Source: Euwallacea fornicatus | Taxonomy: Eukaryota > Arthropoda > Insecta > Coleoptera > Curculionidae | Assembly (NCBI RefSeq): GCF_040115645.1 | Contig: NC_089541.1 | Coordinates: 5,766,001 to 5,830,000 of the forward strand | Direction: 5' to 3' | DNA: 64,000 bases | Shown: piece after piece, positions 37,601-49,164 of the stretch | Numbering within the stretch: the first letter of the stretch is position 1 | Layout: each line of letters opens with the position of its first letter | The notes under the pieces: model-generated | Told to the model about the DNA's origin: nothing | The model's input: only the letters and a program-made list of their open reading frames with translations | The model's database searches: none | Made by a program: the position numbers and the translations under genes

Positions 37601-40600
37601 AAAAGAAATTTGCATATTCTAAAATTTAGAATTGGTTTAAAATACAGTAAAATGACCCTGTTACCATTTTGTGATCACTATTTCTATACGAAAATGGTTA
37701 ATATACTGCGTGACATAGTAGAGAGAACGCCCCGTAAAAATGGTTTTATTTAAATCAATTCTGGTATTCGTATTTCATACACTAGAACAAATACTTCATT
37801 TTAAAAAATGAACGAATTTAATCGTACAAAACCAAAAAAAGAATTGTAAGTTCTCCACAGTGTCTTATACATTCCTCTACACGTCTAGACATGTATCTAA
37901 TGAGTTGATTAATATCCTCTTGGGGGATCTCATTCCAGTCTAACTGGACAGCATGATATAGCGCTGCTATGGTTTGTGGGGGATGTGGTAAATTACGCAA
38001 CCTTTAACTTCAATATCCCTTACATGTTCAATCGGTTAAAAGTCTAAAGATTGAGATAACCAAAGTAGCAAATTGATTGCATTTTGTTGAAAGAAGTCGA
38101 TAGTCAACATGTGGTCATGCATTGTTTGGCAGGAAAATTGGATTAACAAGAGTTTCCAGATAAGGCACGAGATGAGGTTACAGGACTTCTTGAATGTACT
38201 GTTGAGCTGTCATACTACCTCTAATGAAAAATAAAGGTGACCCACTACCATATGAAATAGCACCCTAAGCCATTAGTCCAACAGTCTGATGATTATACCT
38301 CTGTATTATACGCTGAAGATCTCATCTTTCATCTCGTGTTCTTCTTACTCTTGCCCGATCATTATGCATGCCCAAAAAGAATCTGGATTCGTCATTAAAC
38401 GAATTCGTTCTCTGCACCACTGCAATTGATTTTGACGATAATTTAAGGTGAGGGGTAATACAAGATGGGGACGGTAGAAAATCAGTCCAAAAGTTCTTAT
38501 CCGGCGATAAGTGGTAAGAATCTCAATGAGCCTTCCATACTCATCACACCACTGATTCGTTAGCGTTCTCCACTGGACGAACCTATTTCTTAAGACTATA
38601 ATTCGAAGACGGCGATCTTGGCGTTCTGTAGTACTTCGGGATCGTCCAGTATTTTTGCTTCTTCTAGTTTACTGGTCTTGGACCCATGCCTGACAACATC
38701 TCACTATAGTGTTTGCACTAAAGCTCAATCTACTGGCAATTTCCCTAAATGACCGACTAGCCTCTGGTAGACCCACAAATTTGAACTACTTGAAATTCGT
38801 TAAATTGATGAAAATTTCACTGCATTTTGAGTCTAGGCATATTTGATTAATCTAAAAATACTTTCTCCGTACAACGCACACCAATAAATAATATTTTGCA
38901 GTCATATTGTTGATATTTTATTGCAATTTTTATAGTTAAATGAACTTAATATTCCTAATGACTCGTAAATACATTGATAAATATAACTGAAAATTTAATC
39001 GTTTTTTGTGTTCCTATATACAACCATGCATACCAAAAATTATATCAAGAAAACCATTTTTACAGGGTGTTCTCTTTTCTATGTCACGCAGTATAGTTTA
39101 CCACTCAATGAAGAAAATGTAGGCTAATAAGAGATGCTGATATCTAAACAAATTTGATATTTACGTAAATTTTAAGTATTTCATAAGCATTTCAAATGCT
39201 CTCGTAAGTTACTATTTCTTCGTTTAGAGTCTCTAACACCTCAGCAAGTCGGGTAGGATGGCCTCACGTCACATCAGATTACTTGCAAATTTTCTAAATT
39301 TCTTCTTTTAATTTTAAGTAACTTCAAAATTACAAAAAAAAACTGTTCCGATTTATGTGAATATGTGTTTCTTCTGGCAGTATATCAAGTTGATAGTTAT
39401 ATTTGCATCGAGGAAAAACGAGATTAATTTTATTCTACTGCTATAAAATGATTTTTCTGTATGCCAGAAATGTTTACGAAATTTCTCTTCCGAGCATTGT
39501 TTAAATGAACAAAAATAATCAAGAAATCATAAAATTCAAACCCTCAAACTTTCAAAACCTCCTTACCGATAATATTGGCGTGTCCATTTTCAGCAGCTAA
39601 ATGCATGGGCGTCCGGTCCTGGTTGTCGGTAACACTAGCAGACGCTCGGACACCATAGAAGTACTTGACTAGAACCTCGTCTCCTTCTGCGGCTGCTATG
39701 TGCAAAGGGGTTTGTCCATCGCCGTTTCTAATATCCACGTTGGTGCCATAATCAACTAATATTCTAACCTGAATCGATATTTTAGATCACATTTTGTAGC
39801 TTCTGGAAAGCCTTCGATTTACCATATCAATATCTTTCCTCCGTACAGCCAAGTGTAAGGCCGTGTCGCCATTAGCTGCGGCTGCCTTTAACTGTTCTGA
39901 AGTCAGGGTGTTGAGTAGTTCTCTGCACATAGACTGATTACCTGCCTCTACTGCCAGGAGTAGAGGAACTTTCCCACGCTAAAATTTAATTTTGAGCCCT
40001 ACATATGTAACCGTGCTAAAATGCAAAGAAATTTCCCCTTTTATTTGAATGACAAGTTTCTCAGTAGCATTGTTCAGCTCTTTGTCCAAATACCTCACTT
40101 CACAGCTTTGTGTTACATTCTCATAATGCACTATCGTACAATTCCACGAAAATAATAGGGCTTTTACGGATATTGCATAGGGTTTAACGTCCGTAAGAAG
40201 CAAATATGTTGACTGCCGAATGAAAATCAGAGTGAGTAGTTTTGCATGGGCGTACCATTTTGATTGCCAACCAACATGGTTCTTTGTTATATTCAAAATT
40301 TGGATGAGTTTCCACGCCAATGGTTGAAAGTTCTCGCATAAAAATGCTGTTTTTAAATGGTTTTCCAGAAACCCCAATAAAATCCATAAAACAACTGACG
40401 ACTCTCGGTCACAATTGCTATAATTTCGTCGGGAAGGTTTTCCCCGAAAACTTCCGGTACCAGGCGCAGATAACTTGACACGCGACATACACGTAGCCAA
40501 ATCGAAACTACCAAGCATAGCTTTCTTATGGAGAAATTTCTTTATTAAAAACTTACCCCATCAACTTTCAATCTTATATCTTTTCCAGCCGTCTGGAGCA

Positions 40601-43600
40601 AAGCTCTCAAGATTGCTGTTGCGGTGCCAGTTTGTCTGGAAGCCACCAAATGAACAGCCGTCTGATTGCGACTCTGGAAAATTTGATGATAAGCAAAACC
40701 AATTTACAACTCTTTATAAATTCTTTGCGAATCGCGATCGAATTACATCAGGAAGTCATTTTCTACCATGGATTGACATGTGGAAAGTGACTAAGCGTGT
40801 GAAAAGTTTTCCAAAGAAGCAAACGAAAGTATCATGATCCAAACAGAAGCGATTTTAAGTATTAGAAACATATAAGAAATTTGATGAAGATTAATGCTGG
40901 ATTTCATTTTCAGTAATAACGTTCAACGAGGAACCCAGAGAAAACAAATCAGGAAATGCGACGTCTTTCTAATAATTTTAAAAACACTAAAAATTCTATC
41001 GAAAGAATTTTCGAAAACTATTTGTCTTCGAAAAGCAAATGCAGTTTTTTATCAAATGAGATCAAGATAAAAATAATCGGTCAAGCAAAGAGCATCCTTT
41101 TGTATTGATAGAAAAGAGAAGATCCAGATCAATGACCTTCAGAACAATTATGACGGTTTCTCTAAATTAAAAAAAAAAGAATCATGCCCGGAAATTTTTT
41201 TATTAAATGACAATATTTTGAGGAAAACAACCCAAGCGAAAAGTGTCTATTTTAGAATGAGAGCAGGACAGAAGATACGTAATTTACAATCTATAATAAA
41301 AAAATTTGAAGTTTTTTTCAAAATTTCAGTAGTACCAAAAGCTTTATCATAAAAATATGTTCACCATCACTAAAATATTAAATTTTGTTTGAAGTGAGAT
41401 CATGCTTAAGCACCACCGTCAAGCGGTACCTAGTGCTTCTTGCCTTATGAAAATCAGTCACATGACCAAGACTAAAATTCTTACAAAAATGTTAAATATT
41501 TAAAAATCTTCACATACCGGAAAAAGTTCTACCAAACTGAACTTTCACTGCCAAAACAAGTATAAAAATTATGAAAAAGACAATAAAGCAAACTAAAAGA
41601 GGTTTTTGGATATGGAACCAGGACAAGAGATCCCAATCTCCAACTTCTATACCAAATTGCTTCGAAATATTTTTCCAAAAGTTCAAAGCCATCAAAAAGG
41701 TTTATCAAAGAACTTTCACACCACCAAAAATAGCATGAAATTTTCGTATCAAATAAGACTCACGCTGAGAATAATCGGGCTAGCAAAAATTGACCTTGAT
41801 CTCAACTCTTCACACGAAATGTGAAATGGCATTTCGAAAATTTCAATCCGCGAATTGTGAAGTTTTCCCAAAATATAAGAAAAACTCATGGATTCTATTA
41901 AAAACATCTTTTTAGCTTCATAAAACGCATAAAATTTTGTTTCCATTTTGAATGAATGTTTCATGAAGAGAGCTTTGAAGTAAATTAAATAACATTTTCT
42001 TTGTTCTACGTTGGCCTACACGTATTTAAGTAATCATAGCGTGATCTCCAATAATCCTTCAGTGCAAATGTGTACCTTTCTACTAACATCATTAAAGAGT
42101 CATTAAAACCTCAGACTTCTAAGAAAAGGTGCGTCATACTTTTCAAAATAATGAACCAATAAAAAATCGTAATTGTGATTATTACGAAACTTTCTTCACG
42201 CTTTGTTGAGGACTAAAATGTATTCTTACCCCTCCAGTTGAATAGGGATCAACCCCCTTTTTGCCCAGAAGCAGCTTGACCACGTCTTCCCTCGAATGCA
42301 TTGATGCAATATGTAAGACATTGTAATTGTCCTAAAAAATAAAAAAAATATATGACATAAGCCTTGTCTCAAGACGCTGTAGAGCAAATTTAAAATTACC
42401 CCTGAATTCTTAACTCCACCTCATTTTAAACCCATAAATTTTCATATCCGTTGAGCTAATACCATTTAGAGCAAACACTCCCCTGCATTTTCCCAAATTA
42501 GGAAATTACTTGCAGAAAAAAATTGGTAGAAGAAAGCGATTAGTCATCATCTTGCTTCGATTGTATCCAGGAAAAAATGTAACCAACACGGATTTGAGTA
42601 TAATAAAATAGTTCCTTATCTGTGATTTGTTCCAGATATCTATTAATTTGAACTTGAGCATGGCGTGCTCAATATTATTAATTCGAATGACCTTTTACAG
42701 CGTAACGTTTGCAAAAAAAATCAGGGGTCAGTCAGACATAAAAGGAAACTATCGATTTCTTCTGCCTAGAGAAGTATAAACAATATAGTTTTAAATTTAT
42801 CAAAATAAAGCATTTTTTAACAGCTTTATACCTGGTCAATAACATAAGACTGCGCCTAAAAATTTTCCTAATCGGGGTAAAATATTTTTCGCCCTCCTGC
42901 ATGTTAATATGAACTATAAGCTACATCAATCTTTCGGGGATTCAACATTATCATCATGAATGCTTCCCATAAATAACGTTTTAAGGTCATCGATTCATTT
43001 AATGTTTGCACACGAATGTGCAATATCGAGATTAGACCGCTGTTATGAACGAAAACTGAGGAACAGTATTTTTTTAATTATTGAATTGAGGGGAGAACTT
43101 ATAGTTTATGCGTTTATGTAAGAAAAGCTATAGTCTAAATTACAATAAAATTCCTGTTGATAAAGATAGGAGCAGAAACGTTCGCTTTGTCGTATAAAAT
43201 CTGTATTCTGATCCACTTAGTAGAGAAAGTGACAAAATATTATTTTTTCACTACAGTGCAACGCAGTGCAATTATTTGTTTATAGCGGGTTACAAACAAC
43301 TAAAACGACTAATATATACACAAAAATATTGATTTTATATAAAAGGTTTAAGAGCAAATCTACAAAGTTTACTTTCAACACATTTTCTTGATTAGAAACT
43401 TTTTTCACTGAATCAACCTCAATAAACCTTAAACGGAATGTAATTTAAAATCTGCACTATCACCATGATGGATGCAGAAAGAAAGCCAAATGAAGAGAGT
43501 AGATCTATTACTTCTTGTACTTTACTCACATTATTTCTAGCTCCAACATCAGATCCCAGGTCGATCATCCTATCCAGTAGGGACGTCCTATTGTCCTTTA

Positions 43601-44870
43601 CTGCGTACATCAATGGGGTCATTCCTGTCACCTGTAATGAAAATAAATTTATAGCCTAATGTGTTCTATAAAGAACAGGTTCTGCGTTGAGCATTGAGTC
43701 AATTCCTGTCTTTGTCTTGATCTACAAGTTATGATTTTTCGTAAAAATAATTTAATCGCATTTTGTCCAGTTACGTCTGGCCTGCGTGGTAGTGTAGCTT
43801 TTCCGATACGTAATTACAAATTTGGTTTAGTTTTTCACCCAGAAATATGGGTCAAAGTCTTGTTGATTGTTTATTCAATTTACATACATTTTAGAACAAT
43901 TTTCGCTAAAATTTAACATCGTTTTTTTCAACGACTTTAAAATTTTTAAAACCAGAATAAAGCACCGTAAGGCAGAGAAACGTCTTTAATTCATTGAGAA
44001 ATCTAGATTTCGATAATGGCCAGTTAATTGTAGGTGCACTAGAAAAAAATACTTAAAAATTAGTAGAAAACTCTCTTTAGACTAAATTTTATATTGTTTA
44101 TAATTGTCAATCTCCATTCTCCTTTATATAAAGTATTTATAGAAGACTGTTGCAATAAAAAATAACATAGAGTGTCCAAAGATTTTGAACTTTGCCTGTT
44201 TATGCATTTTTGTGATATTCTTCATTATAAATTTCATAGCCTAGTAGACTTTTTTTCGGCGTACCAAATCAGCCACACCAGCCAATGGCGTCGGATTCAC
44301 GTCTTCTCCCACGTTGGAAATGGCCTTTTCCATCGACTTCAAAATCTGGTCAATGGGTGCCCATTCTGCTTTTTGGCACAGAGTCAAGATGCGCTGAGCC
44401 GCATCTCTAATATTGGCACCAGCAGATTGAGGTTTCGATGCCGGGGCCTCTTCGTTGTCATGGTTGCTCCCAGTTTCCTCCTTTTCTTTAGGGTCTTTTG
44501 AATTTCCTGCTAAGGACCAGTAAAATGCTACATTTTAAAAAGATTTAAGATAGCTGAACGTTTTAAGACTGTAGCTTTGAAGCCTCTTCTTCGAATGTAC
44601 ATTTTAATCGTTCTTATGCCTCAATGTTTCGAAATGGAATGATAGAGTTTAGATTTTCGTAACCGTGTCCAAAGCTTATATATTTATGGATATTAATGTT
44701 GTCACAAGCATTGGAAGCTTCTAAATGAGTTTCGTCACAACATGGGCGCACATGTGAGTCACTGAATACTTACCAGATTTACTACTACTCCCATTGCTTT
44801 CCTCCTCCTTATTTTTATCACTTTTGGGGGGCCCCTTGCCCCCTCCTTTCTTACCCCCTGGCTGAGACAT
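25682..44870 (-). CDS. nompC: NompC/TRPN mechanotransduction channel
   Basis: A mechanically gated cation channel of insect touch, hearing and proprioceptive neurons. 29 coding exons from 44870-44774 (MSQPGGKKGGGKG) to 25979-25682; 5,139 bases, 1,712 residues with the upstream pore exon, every phase consistent. Order: low-complexity N terminus; ankyrin repeats from about residue 115 to 1130 (exons 43631-43530 to 32449-32212; length fits the 29 repeats known for the family); linker with MVCSKNHNN and SPAPVDTAAKLSN; S1 (exon 31585-31341), S2-S4 (31290-31004), S5 (30951-30817, LARFLAVLAIFVFGFSMQF), pore and S6 (FGQTT, SVVVLINLLIAMM), TRP region (SDIEWKFGLSKLIRNM, 26633-26498), 26431-26359 and an acidic C terminus. 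Remaining ankyrin exons include 42331-42230, 40673-40557, 39978-39823, 39768-39567, 37586-37441, 36699-36491, 35317-35118, 35061-34853 and 33415-33072. It is intact, with no stop or frameshift. The pore exon is duplicated (separate entries). Confidence 0.97.
27092..27163 (+). mobile_element. Reverse transcriptase fragment (non-LTR retrotransposon relic)
   Basis: In nompC's intron, plus strand, a short frame reads YRIDVINIKYADDSVLLVE. YADD followed by a hydrophobic stretch is the catalytic core motif of reverse transcriptases, and the preceding I-x-x-I-K fits jockey/CR1-like non-LTR elements. The frame stops soon after (near 27,187) and I cannot extend it confidently upstream, so only a scrap of the element is left. 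A chance match cannot be excluded from so short a stretch. Confidence 0.5.
28131..28363 (-). other. nompC: nompC alternative pore/S6 exon, distal copy (b)
   Basis: 233 bases, entered with 2 bases of a split codon and left at a codon end, exactly like the upstream copy. It codes KNPVSAFELLFFAVFGQTTT, a variable Asn-rich segment (NYQKNNYNNN), then PYWTEVLFKIVFGVYMLV and the S6 stretch ending MMTDTYQRIQ. The acceptor is ATTCCAG and the donor CAG|GTAACC. Both copies join the preceding exon (ending GAT G) and the next (starting GCT CAA TCT) in frame. Using both together would duplicate S6 in the protein, so they are presumably mutually exclusive. Confidence 0.85.
28504..28730 (-). other. nompC: nompC alternative pore/S6 exon, proximal copy (a)
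   Basis: 227 bases, same phases as the distal copy. It codes MNPLLAFELLFFAVFGQTTY, then DELTVKPRKGSQYWRPPW, then the S6 stretch ending MMSDTYQRIQ. The filter region (FELLFFAVFGQTT) and S6 are nearly identical to copy b. The differences cluster in the roughly 25 residues between filter and S6: here they are shorter and basic, there longer and Asn-rich. Only 140 bases separate the two copies. Confidence 0.85.
29865..30392. mobile_element. Non-autonomous inverted-repeat element in nompC intron
   Basis: 528 bases bounded by 29-base inverted repeats: 29,865-29,893 starts ATACCGGGTAACCCAAATCG, and the complement of 30,392-30,364 starts ATACTGGGTCACCCAAATCG, with 4 mismatches in 29. The interior is AT-rich with no open frame of note. 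Structure fits a MITE-type DNA transposon; the superfamily is not identified. Confidence 0.6.
30493..30506. repeat. Poly(G) run
   Basis: Fourteen consecutive G on the plus strand in a nompC intron, unusual in this AT-rich sequence. It is prone to length error in sequencing. Confidence 0.85.
30674..30742 (-). other. nompC: Candidate nompC cassette exon in the turret before the pore
   Basis: 69 bases (23 codons) between the S5 exon (ends 30,817) and the pore exons. It has an AG acceptor (GAAATAG|GC) and a strong donor (GGCA|GTAAGA). It enters after 1 base of a codon and leaves with 1 base, so it can be included or skipped without changing the frame. It would insert GEDAECFGSKRRCSKRPRLE plus a few residues on the extracellular side between S5 and the pore loop. 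The remaining intron to S5 is 74 bases, long enough to splice. Whether it is used is not known. Confidence 0.5.
36448..36473. repeat. (ATC)n microsatellite
   Basis: About eight and a half ATC units in the nompC intron, 17 bases from the exon ending at 36,491. Confidence 0.9.
37704..39093 (-). mobile_element. Tc1/mariner-type transposon with intact ends, dead transposase
   Basis: A 1.39 kb element in the nompC intron between the exons at 37,586 and 39,567. The terminal inverted repeats are about 43 bases, starting TACTGCGTGACATAG on both ends, with about four mismatches, and are flanked by TA, the target duplication of this superfamily. The minus strand keeps transposase pieces: DESRFFLGMHNDRARVRRTR, then GAISYGSGSPLFFIRGSMTA, then QLDWNEIPQEDINQLIRYMS near the C terminus (38,000-37,818). 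Stops and a frame change interrupt them, including in the region of the second catalytic Asp. Antisense or sense effects on nompC are unlikely since it lies wholly in the intron and has the same orientation as the gene. Confidence 0.88.
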
Positions 44871-46146
44871 AGTTACTTAATTAATACTACCAAGCAAAAA
44901 ATTTTCAAAACCATTTTCGTAACGTTAAAATCACTTTTCTTGGAAATGTTGCTTTTCATGGTTCTTCTTGGACTTTAAGCTCCGGGCTAACCACATAACC
45001 AGCAAGGAAATGCAGCGCACTAAAATTTCACCACTAGATAACATCGCTTTTTAGTTTGTTTAAATTTAAACCCTCTGTAAAGAAACCAGAAAAAAAATCA
45101 TTTAAACCGAACGGTTTCCAGCGCAAATCTGGCAAAAGAATCAACAATACGAGGCACTGAAAGAGTTATTGCAGAAAATCTCGGCCAATGGCGGCGGACT
45201 GTTTTCCCACCACTCGCCGGGATAAGGGTGGCGAAATTTGAATATTCGACCCCCTAGATTTAAGGGAATGTCTGGTTTGCGTGCAAGTTTTTTCCTTGAA
45301 CAACCCGTGATATTAGGGTTGAATTTTTATATGTGTTTCGAAGAAAACGAAAACTGTTAATAAAATGGAATCACTTTTATACTGTTACCATAATCGTTTT
45401 TTGAACCGATGTTTAAAAAGAAATCCAATGGAAAACTAAAAGTTTTGAGAAACCACGATATAAACAACTTAAATCATCGCGTAAATTTAAAATACAAACA
45501 CATTTAAAAGAAACTTTGCACTCCCGTATATCTTCTTACAGACTTTCTACAATTTCTAAAGAAATCATTCGTCAGAGAACGAAATTTTTGATGCCACAAC
45601 ACATGCAAAGCGAGATTGTTACAATAAACGGACCTTGGCCTTCCATTAGTTTGGCAAATGATCCGATTCATAGAGATCCCATATGCACTAATTAGATGCG
45701 ACGGAATTAAAAGTTGCAACTAAAAGAATAAAAATGGACAGCAAAGGCGATTGGGAACGAAAGACTGGGCAATCTAGACGCATGGAGTGTTTATTGGCCA
45801 AAATATCCGAGGGAACGTGGGAACATGACCAATCCTCAGTAACAAGGACATAACTTGCTAGTCTCAATTGCAACAATAAATCCTACAAATCGGTTTACGA
45901 ATCGAGTAACTTGCACGGGCCTTCAGTACCAAGCGATAAGCGAAAGAAATCTGAAGTCGTTCAACTTGGTATCTGTGCTAGCAAAATAATGACCATGTAA
46001 ATGGAAAAAATGGCCAATGCTCTGGTCTGATTCGTCTGGCTGGTAAAGTTGTCAGGAGTTCGAAAAAATTGGATCTTAATATGTGTGTTTTTTGACTTAA
46101 AGGTATATTTATAAATTTATTGAAAAAAATTACTTCACTCCTATTT
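44871..46146. other. Upstream region of nompC
   Basis: nompC and lipase 4 are both on the minus strand, so this stretch should contain the nompC promoter and 5' leader and the region downstream of lipase 4. I see no exon or element. A GC-richer patch at about 45,120-45,260 could be part of the promoter. Confidence 0.35.
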
Positions 46147-46293
46147 TTATCCTACTACACAAGAAGTTATATATACAATTTCCTTCTTAATATCGATTAT
46201 CCAGAAACCTGCAGGAATTGTAACACCAATATTCTTGGCCAAGTAGGTCTGACGGTCACGCCACGTCCGGTCTAACTTCCGTTGGAAACCCGG
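46147..46293 (-). pseudogene. Possible orphan exon resembling a cytochrome P450 fragment
   Basis: A 49-codon open frame (including its stop) behind a good acceptor (TTTTCCAG at the right edge). It includes KLDRTWRDRQTYLAKNIG followed by VTIPAGFWIID. The run of Arg, then G-V-T-I-P-A-G, recalls the P450 region after the ExxR helix, but no ExxR, haem-binding Cys or neighbouring P450 exon is seen. It lies downstream of the lipase 4 poly(A) signal. It could be a gene scrap or chance; the naming is weak. Confidence 0.2.
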
Positions 46294-46411
46294 CTGGAAA
46301 ATTTAATAGACAAAAAATAATAATATATTTTTAAGCGAATTTTTATGACATTTATGTTTGAAATTGTATACATTTTACTGCTACATGTTATGTTTTTGGT
46401 AATCTGGAAAC

Positions 46412-46417
46412 TTTATT
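46412..46417 (-). terminator. Poly(A) signal of lipase 4
   Basis: AATAAA on the minus strand lies 12 bases after the lipase 4 stop codon at 46,430. It supports ending the gene there rather than splicing on to the open frame at 46,293-46,147. Confidence 0.5.
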
Positions 46418-46429
46418 CTCTAACGTAAA

Positions 46430-49164
46430 TTAAAACCATCGTCGCGTCTTCTGTGGGGAAATATCTGGGGGCTTCAGGCAACATCTGACGTCACCAATAT
46501 CTTGGGAACTTGTCGGGCAATATGGGGGTTCTTTATCGTGAACGCAGTAGGAACCCATAGCACTAAAAAGGAACCACAAATATTGATAAAACCTTCTAAG
46601 AATAATTATCAACCTTAAAGGAGTTGTCTGTCCCATCATCACGGGAATCCCCACACGATTTCCAGGCCTAGGCCCAGACGGGCACCTTCTCGAACAAGGC
46701 TCCGCCTTCTTCTGCATATGCGGCACCAAACTTTCAGCCATGTAGCAAATGGCCCAAATGTGGCTGCAAAGTTGGGCATCAACTAAAAACGATAGATATT
46801 TTCACCATTATAGGACGTGCCAAAATGAACGCTTACTATCTCCATTCTCGCAATAGGGCTGAATTCTCCCTCCATTAATGCAAAAATCCACATGTCCACC
46901 CTTACCGCCCTCCCCATAATGACCAGCATTAGTATGGAGGACATGAACTGCAGCAGCATCACCAGGATTTAATTTTATTTGATTGGTGATCATTGGACGA
47001 GCTGGGTCTAAAGCCACAATTCGATGCATGCGGAATAGGACGTATTTTGAGATCAACCCACATATATGGCTCCCTATGTAATAAATTAATATTTTGGTGC
47101 ATTAGTTATAAACTACAAAGGCGAAAGAAGCAGGGTCTCTAAGTCAGAAATATTCCAAAACAGGAATATTCTGGTAAAATTTATTAACATTTGCGAAGTA
47201 ATAAAGTAGGAAATGTGGTGAGCAAACGGTGAGATGTAGTTCAAAAATTTTGCATAAATACAGATGAAGTCGAAGAGTGCTAGAAGCATTAAAAAAATAA
47301 AAATAACCAAAAAAAGTAACTATGAACGAAGAAGAGAAAAAAAATGGAATATTTTCATCTAATAATATGAGATATGTTAAACGCCACAAGGGTCCTTTGT
47401 ATTTCCAAATGCACGCACTTTAATCTAATAAAAGCAAGGTTGTTAAAAAAAAATCAACTAAGAACCTGACATAAACTAATAAATAGAGTTAGAAAATTAC
47501 TTAGTTTTATATGAAGGCGATAGGCCAGTGATTTAGGGTATGCTGAGAGCTGTAAACATCACTTAGAGAATACCTATCATACCTAGAGAATGCCCCACAC
47601 AAGTAAGCCTATCTGTGGGTAACCCAGCCGTTCTAAGCGATGTCAAAAAATCCCCAGTGCATTTCGCTACAGCTCTCAAGTTGTTAACAGCAGCCCTGTA
47701 ACAGGGGGCCTCGCCTAAAGCTCCCCAATCCAAAATCCAAGTGTTGTACGACCCATTGCGAATATATGCTTAAAAGTAGCTTTTACTTCATAAATCACAG
47801 AAAGTAGGAAATATGCATAGAGGACCGAAAGTCCCGCGTTAATTCGTTAAAAATTGAACGAAATATTTTTTATGAATATACTACAACACGCTAAATATTG
47901 TTTTTAATGGTGCAATTTTTTTTATGTAAAAGACAAGTCTACAGAACTGCCAATGTAATAACTAAATATACTTTTTCATTTTTTTTCTTATCGAACTCCA
48001 TGTATATTATGATGTTTTTAAATCCTTTGAGAAATTCTGAACGTATTTTATGCAACACATCACGTCTAAATTATACAGTTATTTAAATATTCGCGCAACA
48101 GGGTAATTAGAGTGGCCTATAAAATACCCCGACCTCACACGTATGGACTTTTTAATGGGGTGATCTGAAACATAGGGTGTAGTTAAATAAGTCTAACGTT
48201 GTGCAAGAGTTAAAAAAAATAAAAATACTCAAGAAACTTAACAAATATCTCCTCAAATGTTAAGAAAAGTCATTGAGGAATTTAAATTGCGGCTTGTCGT
48301 CAATCAGGAAGTCAACGCGGCACAGTTGAAACATATAATATATTATATTATAATAATTTATATTATTGTTTTTTAAATATTAATAGTTCTATCATTATTT
48401 CTAATTTTCTGTTTTTTTTTGCAAAACTTTTTGAATTTAAGCATCCGTATGTTTCATCAAATATATTTAAATTTTCTCAAAGAACTTAAAAGCGTCACAA
48501 TATACATCGGGTTCTATAAGAAAAAACTGAAAAGTACATTTATCTACTACATGGTTAATCCTGTATACATCTCTGTTATGTCAAAATATGCATAATTAAA
48601 AACAATACTTGACGTGTTCCAGTGTTTTCGTGAAAAGTATTTCTCTCCAATATTTAATTAATTTATACAAAACTTTTAGTTCTCTATGTATGTAGGTAGG
48701 TACCATCTCTCAGAACATTAATGGGAAGAGTGTCATCCCCTCCAGCATACCCATGTACCAGGAGCATGTCTTCTTTTGAGGAGTCCCAAATGCTCTGCCT
48801 GAGCCAATCAGACTGTTTATAATCGTACACTTGCTTTTGTCCATTGCTATACAACACATATCTAAGGATTATTGAGGTTCCAGTTAATTTGGATTATCAA
48901 TGTATAAAGGTAGGTACCTGACATCTGGATCAGGACACATGTCCTTCTGATTTGCAGGCCTGAAAACGCAGTCCTGGATGGTATTATTAGTTGGCACGAA
49001 GTTGTGCAGGAAAAGGGCATCTTTTATAGGGTCCAGGAATGGATTTTGGCAATTGCCTAAATAGTAAAATTATAGTACAGTAATTACATACTTTTGTTGC
49101 GAATTCAAAATTACTTACCGCCAATCACAAAAACGTATAATAAAGACCAGTTAACAATACTCAT
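46430..49164 (-). CDS. Secreted lipase 4 (pancreatic lipase family)
   Basis: Seven exons: 49164-49119, 49056-48918, 48861-48704, 47768-47583, 47073-46837, 46782-46614 and 46562-46430; 1,068 bases, 355 residues, phases consistent. The signal peptide is MSIVNWSLLYVFVIG. Ser175 is in GHSLGSH, Asp199 in VALDPARP and His263 in CSHIWAI, so the triad is intact. LLVHGYAGGDD is the oxyanion-side motif. Intron phases 1,2,1,1,1 and the intron directly after the serine motif match lipase 2, making these two the closest pair by structure. The C-terminal part is cysteine-rich (EPCSRRCPSG, DVRCCLKP) and predicts several disulfides. An alternative frame through the last exon (MLPEAPRYFPTEDATMVLIY, joining 46,293) is also open but would skip the poly(A) signal; I prefer the shorter model. 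Confidence 0.9.

Noticed and set aside
39979..40518. 179-codon minus-strand open frame in a nompC intron.
   Set aside because: It runs from just after the exon at 39,978 into intron sequence, has no family motif, and the nompC exons on both sides join in phase without it.
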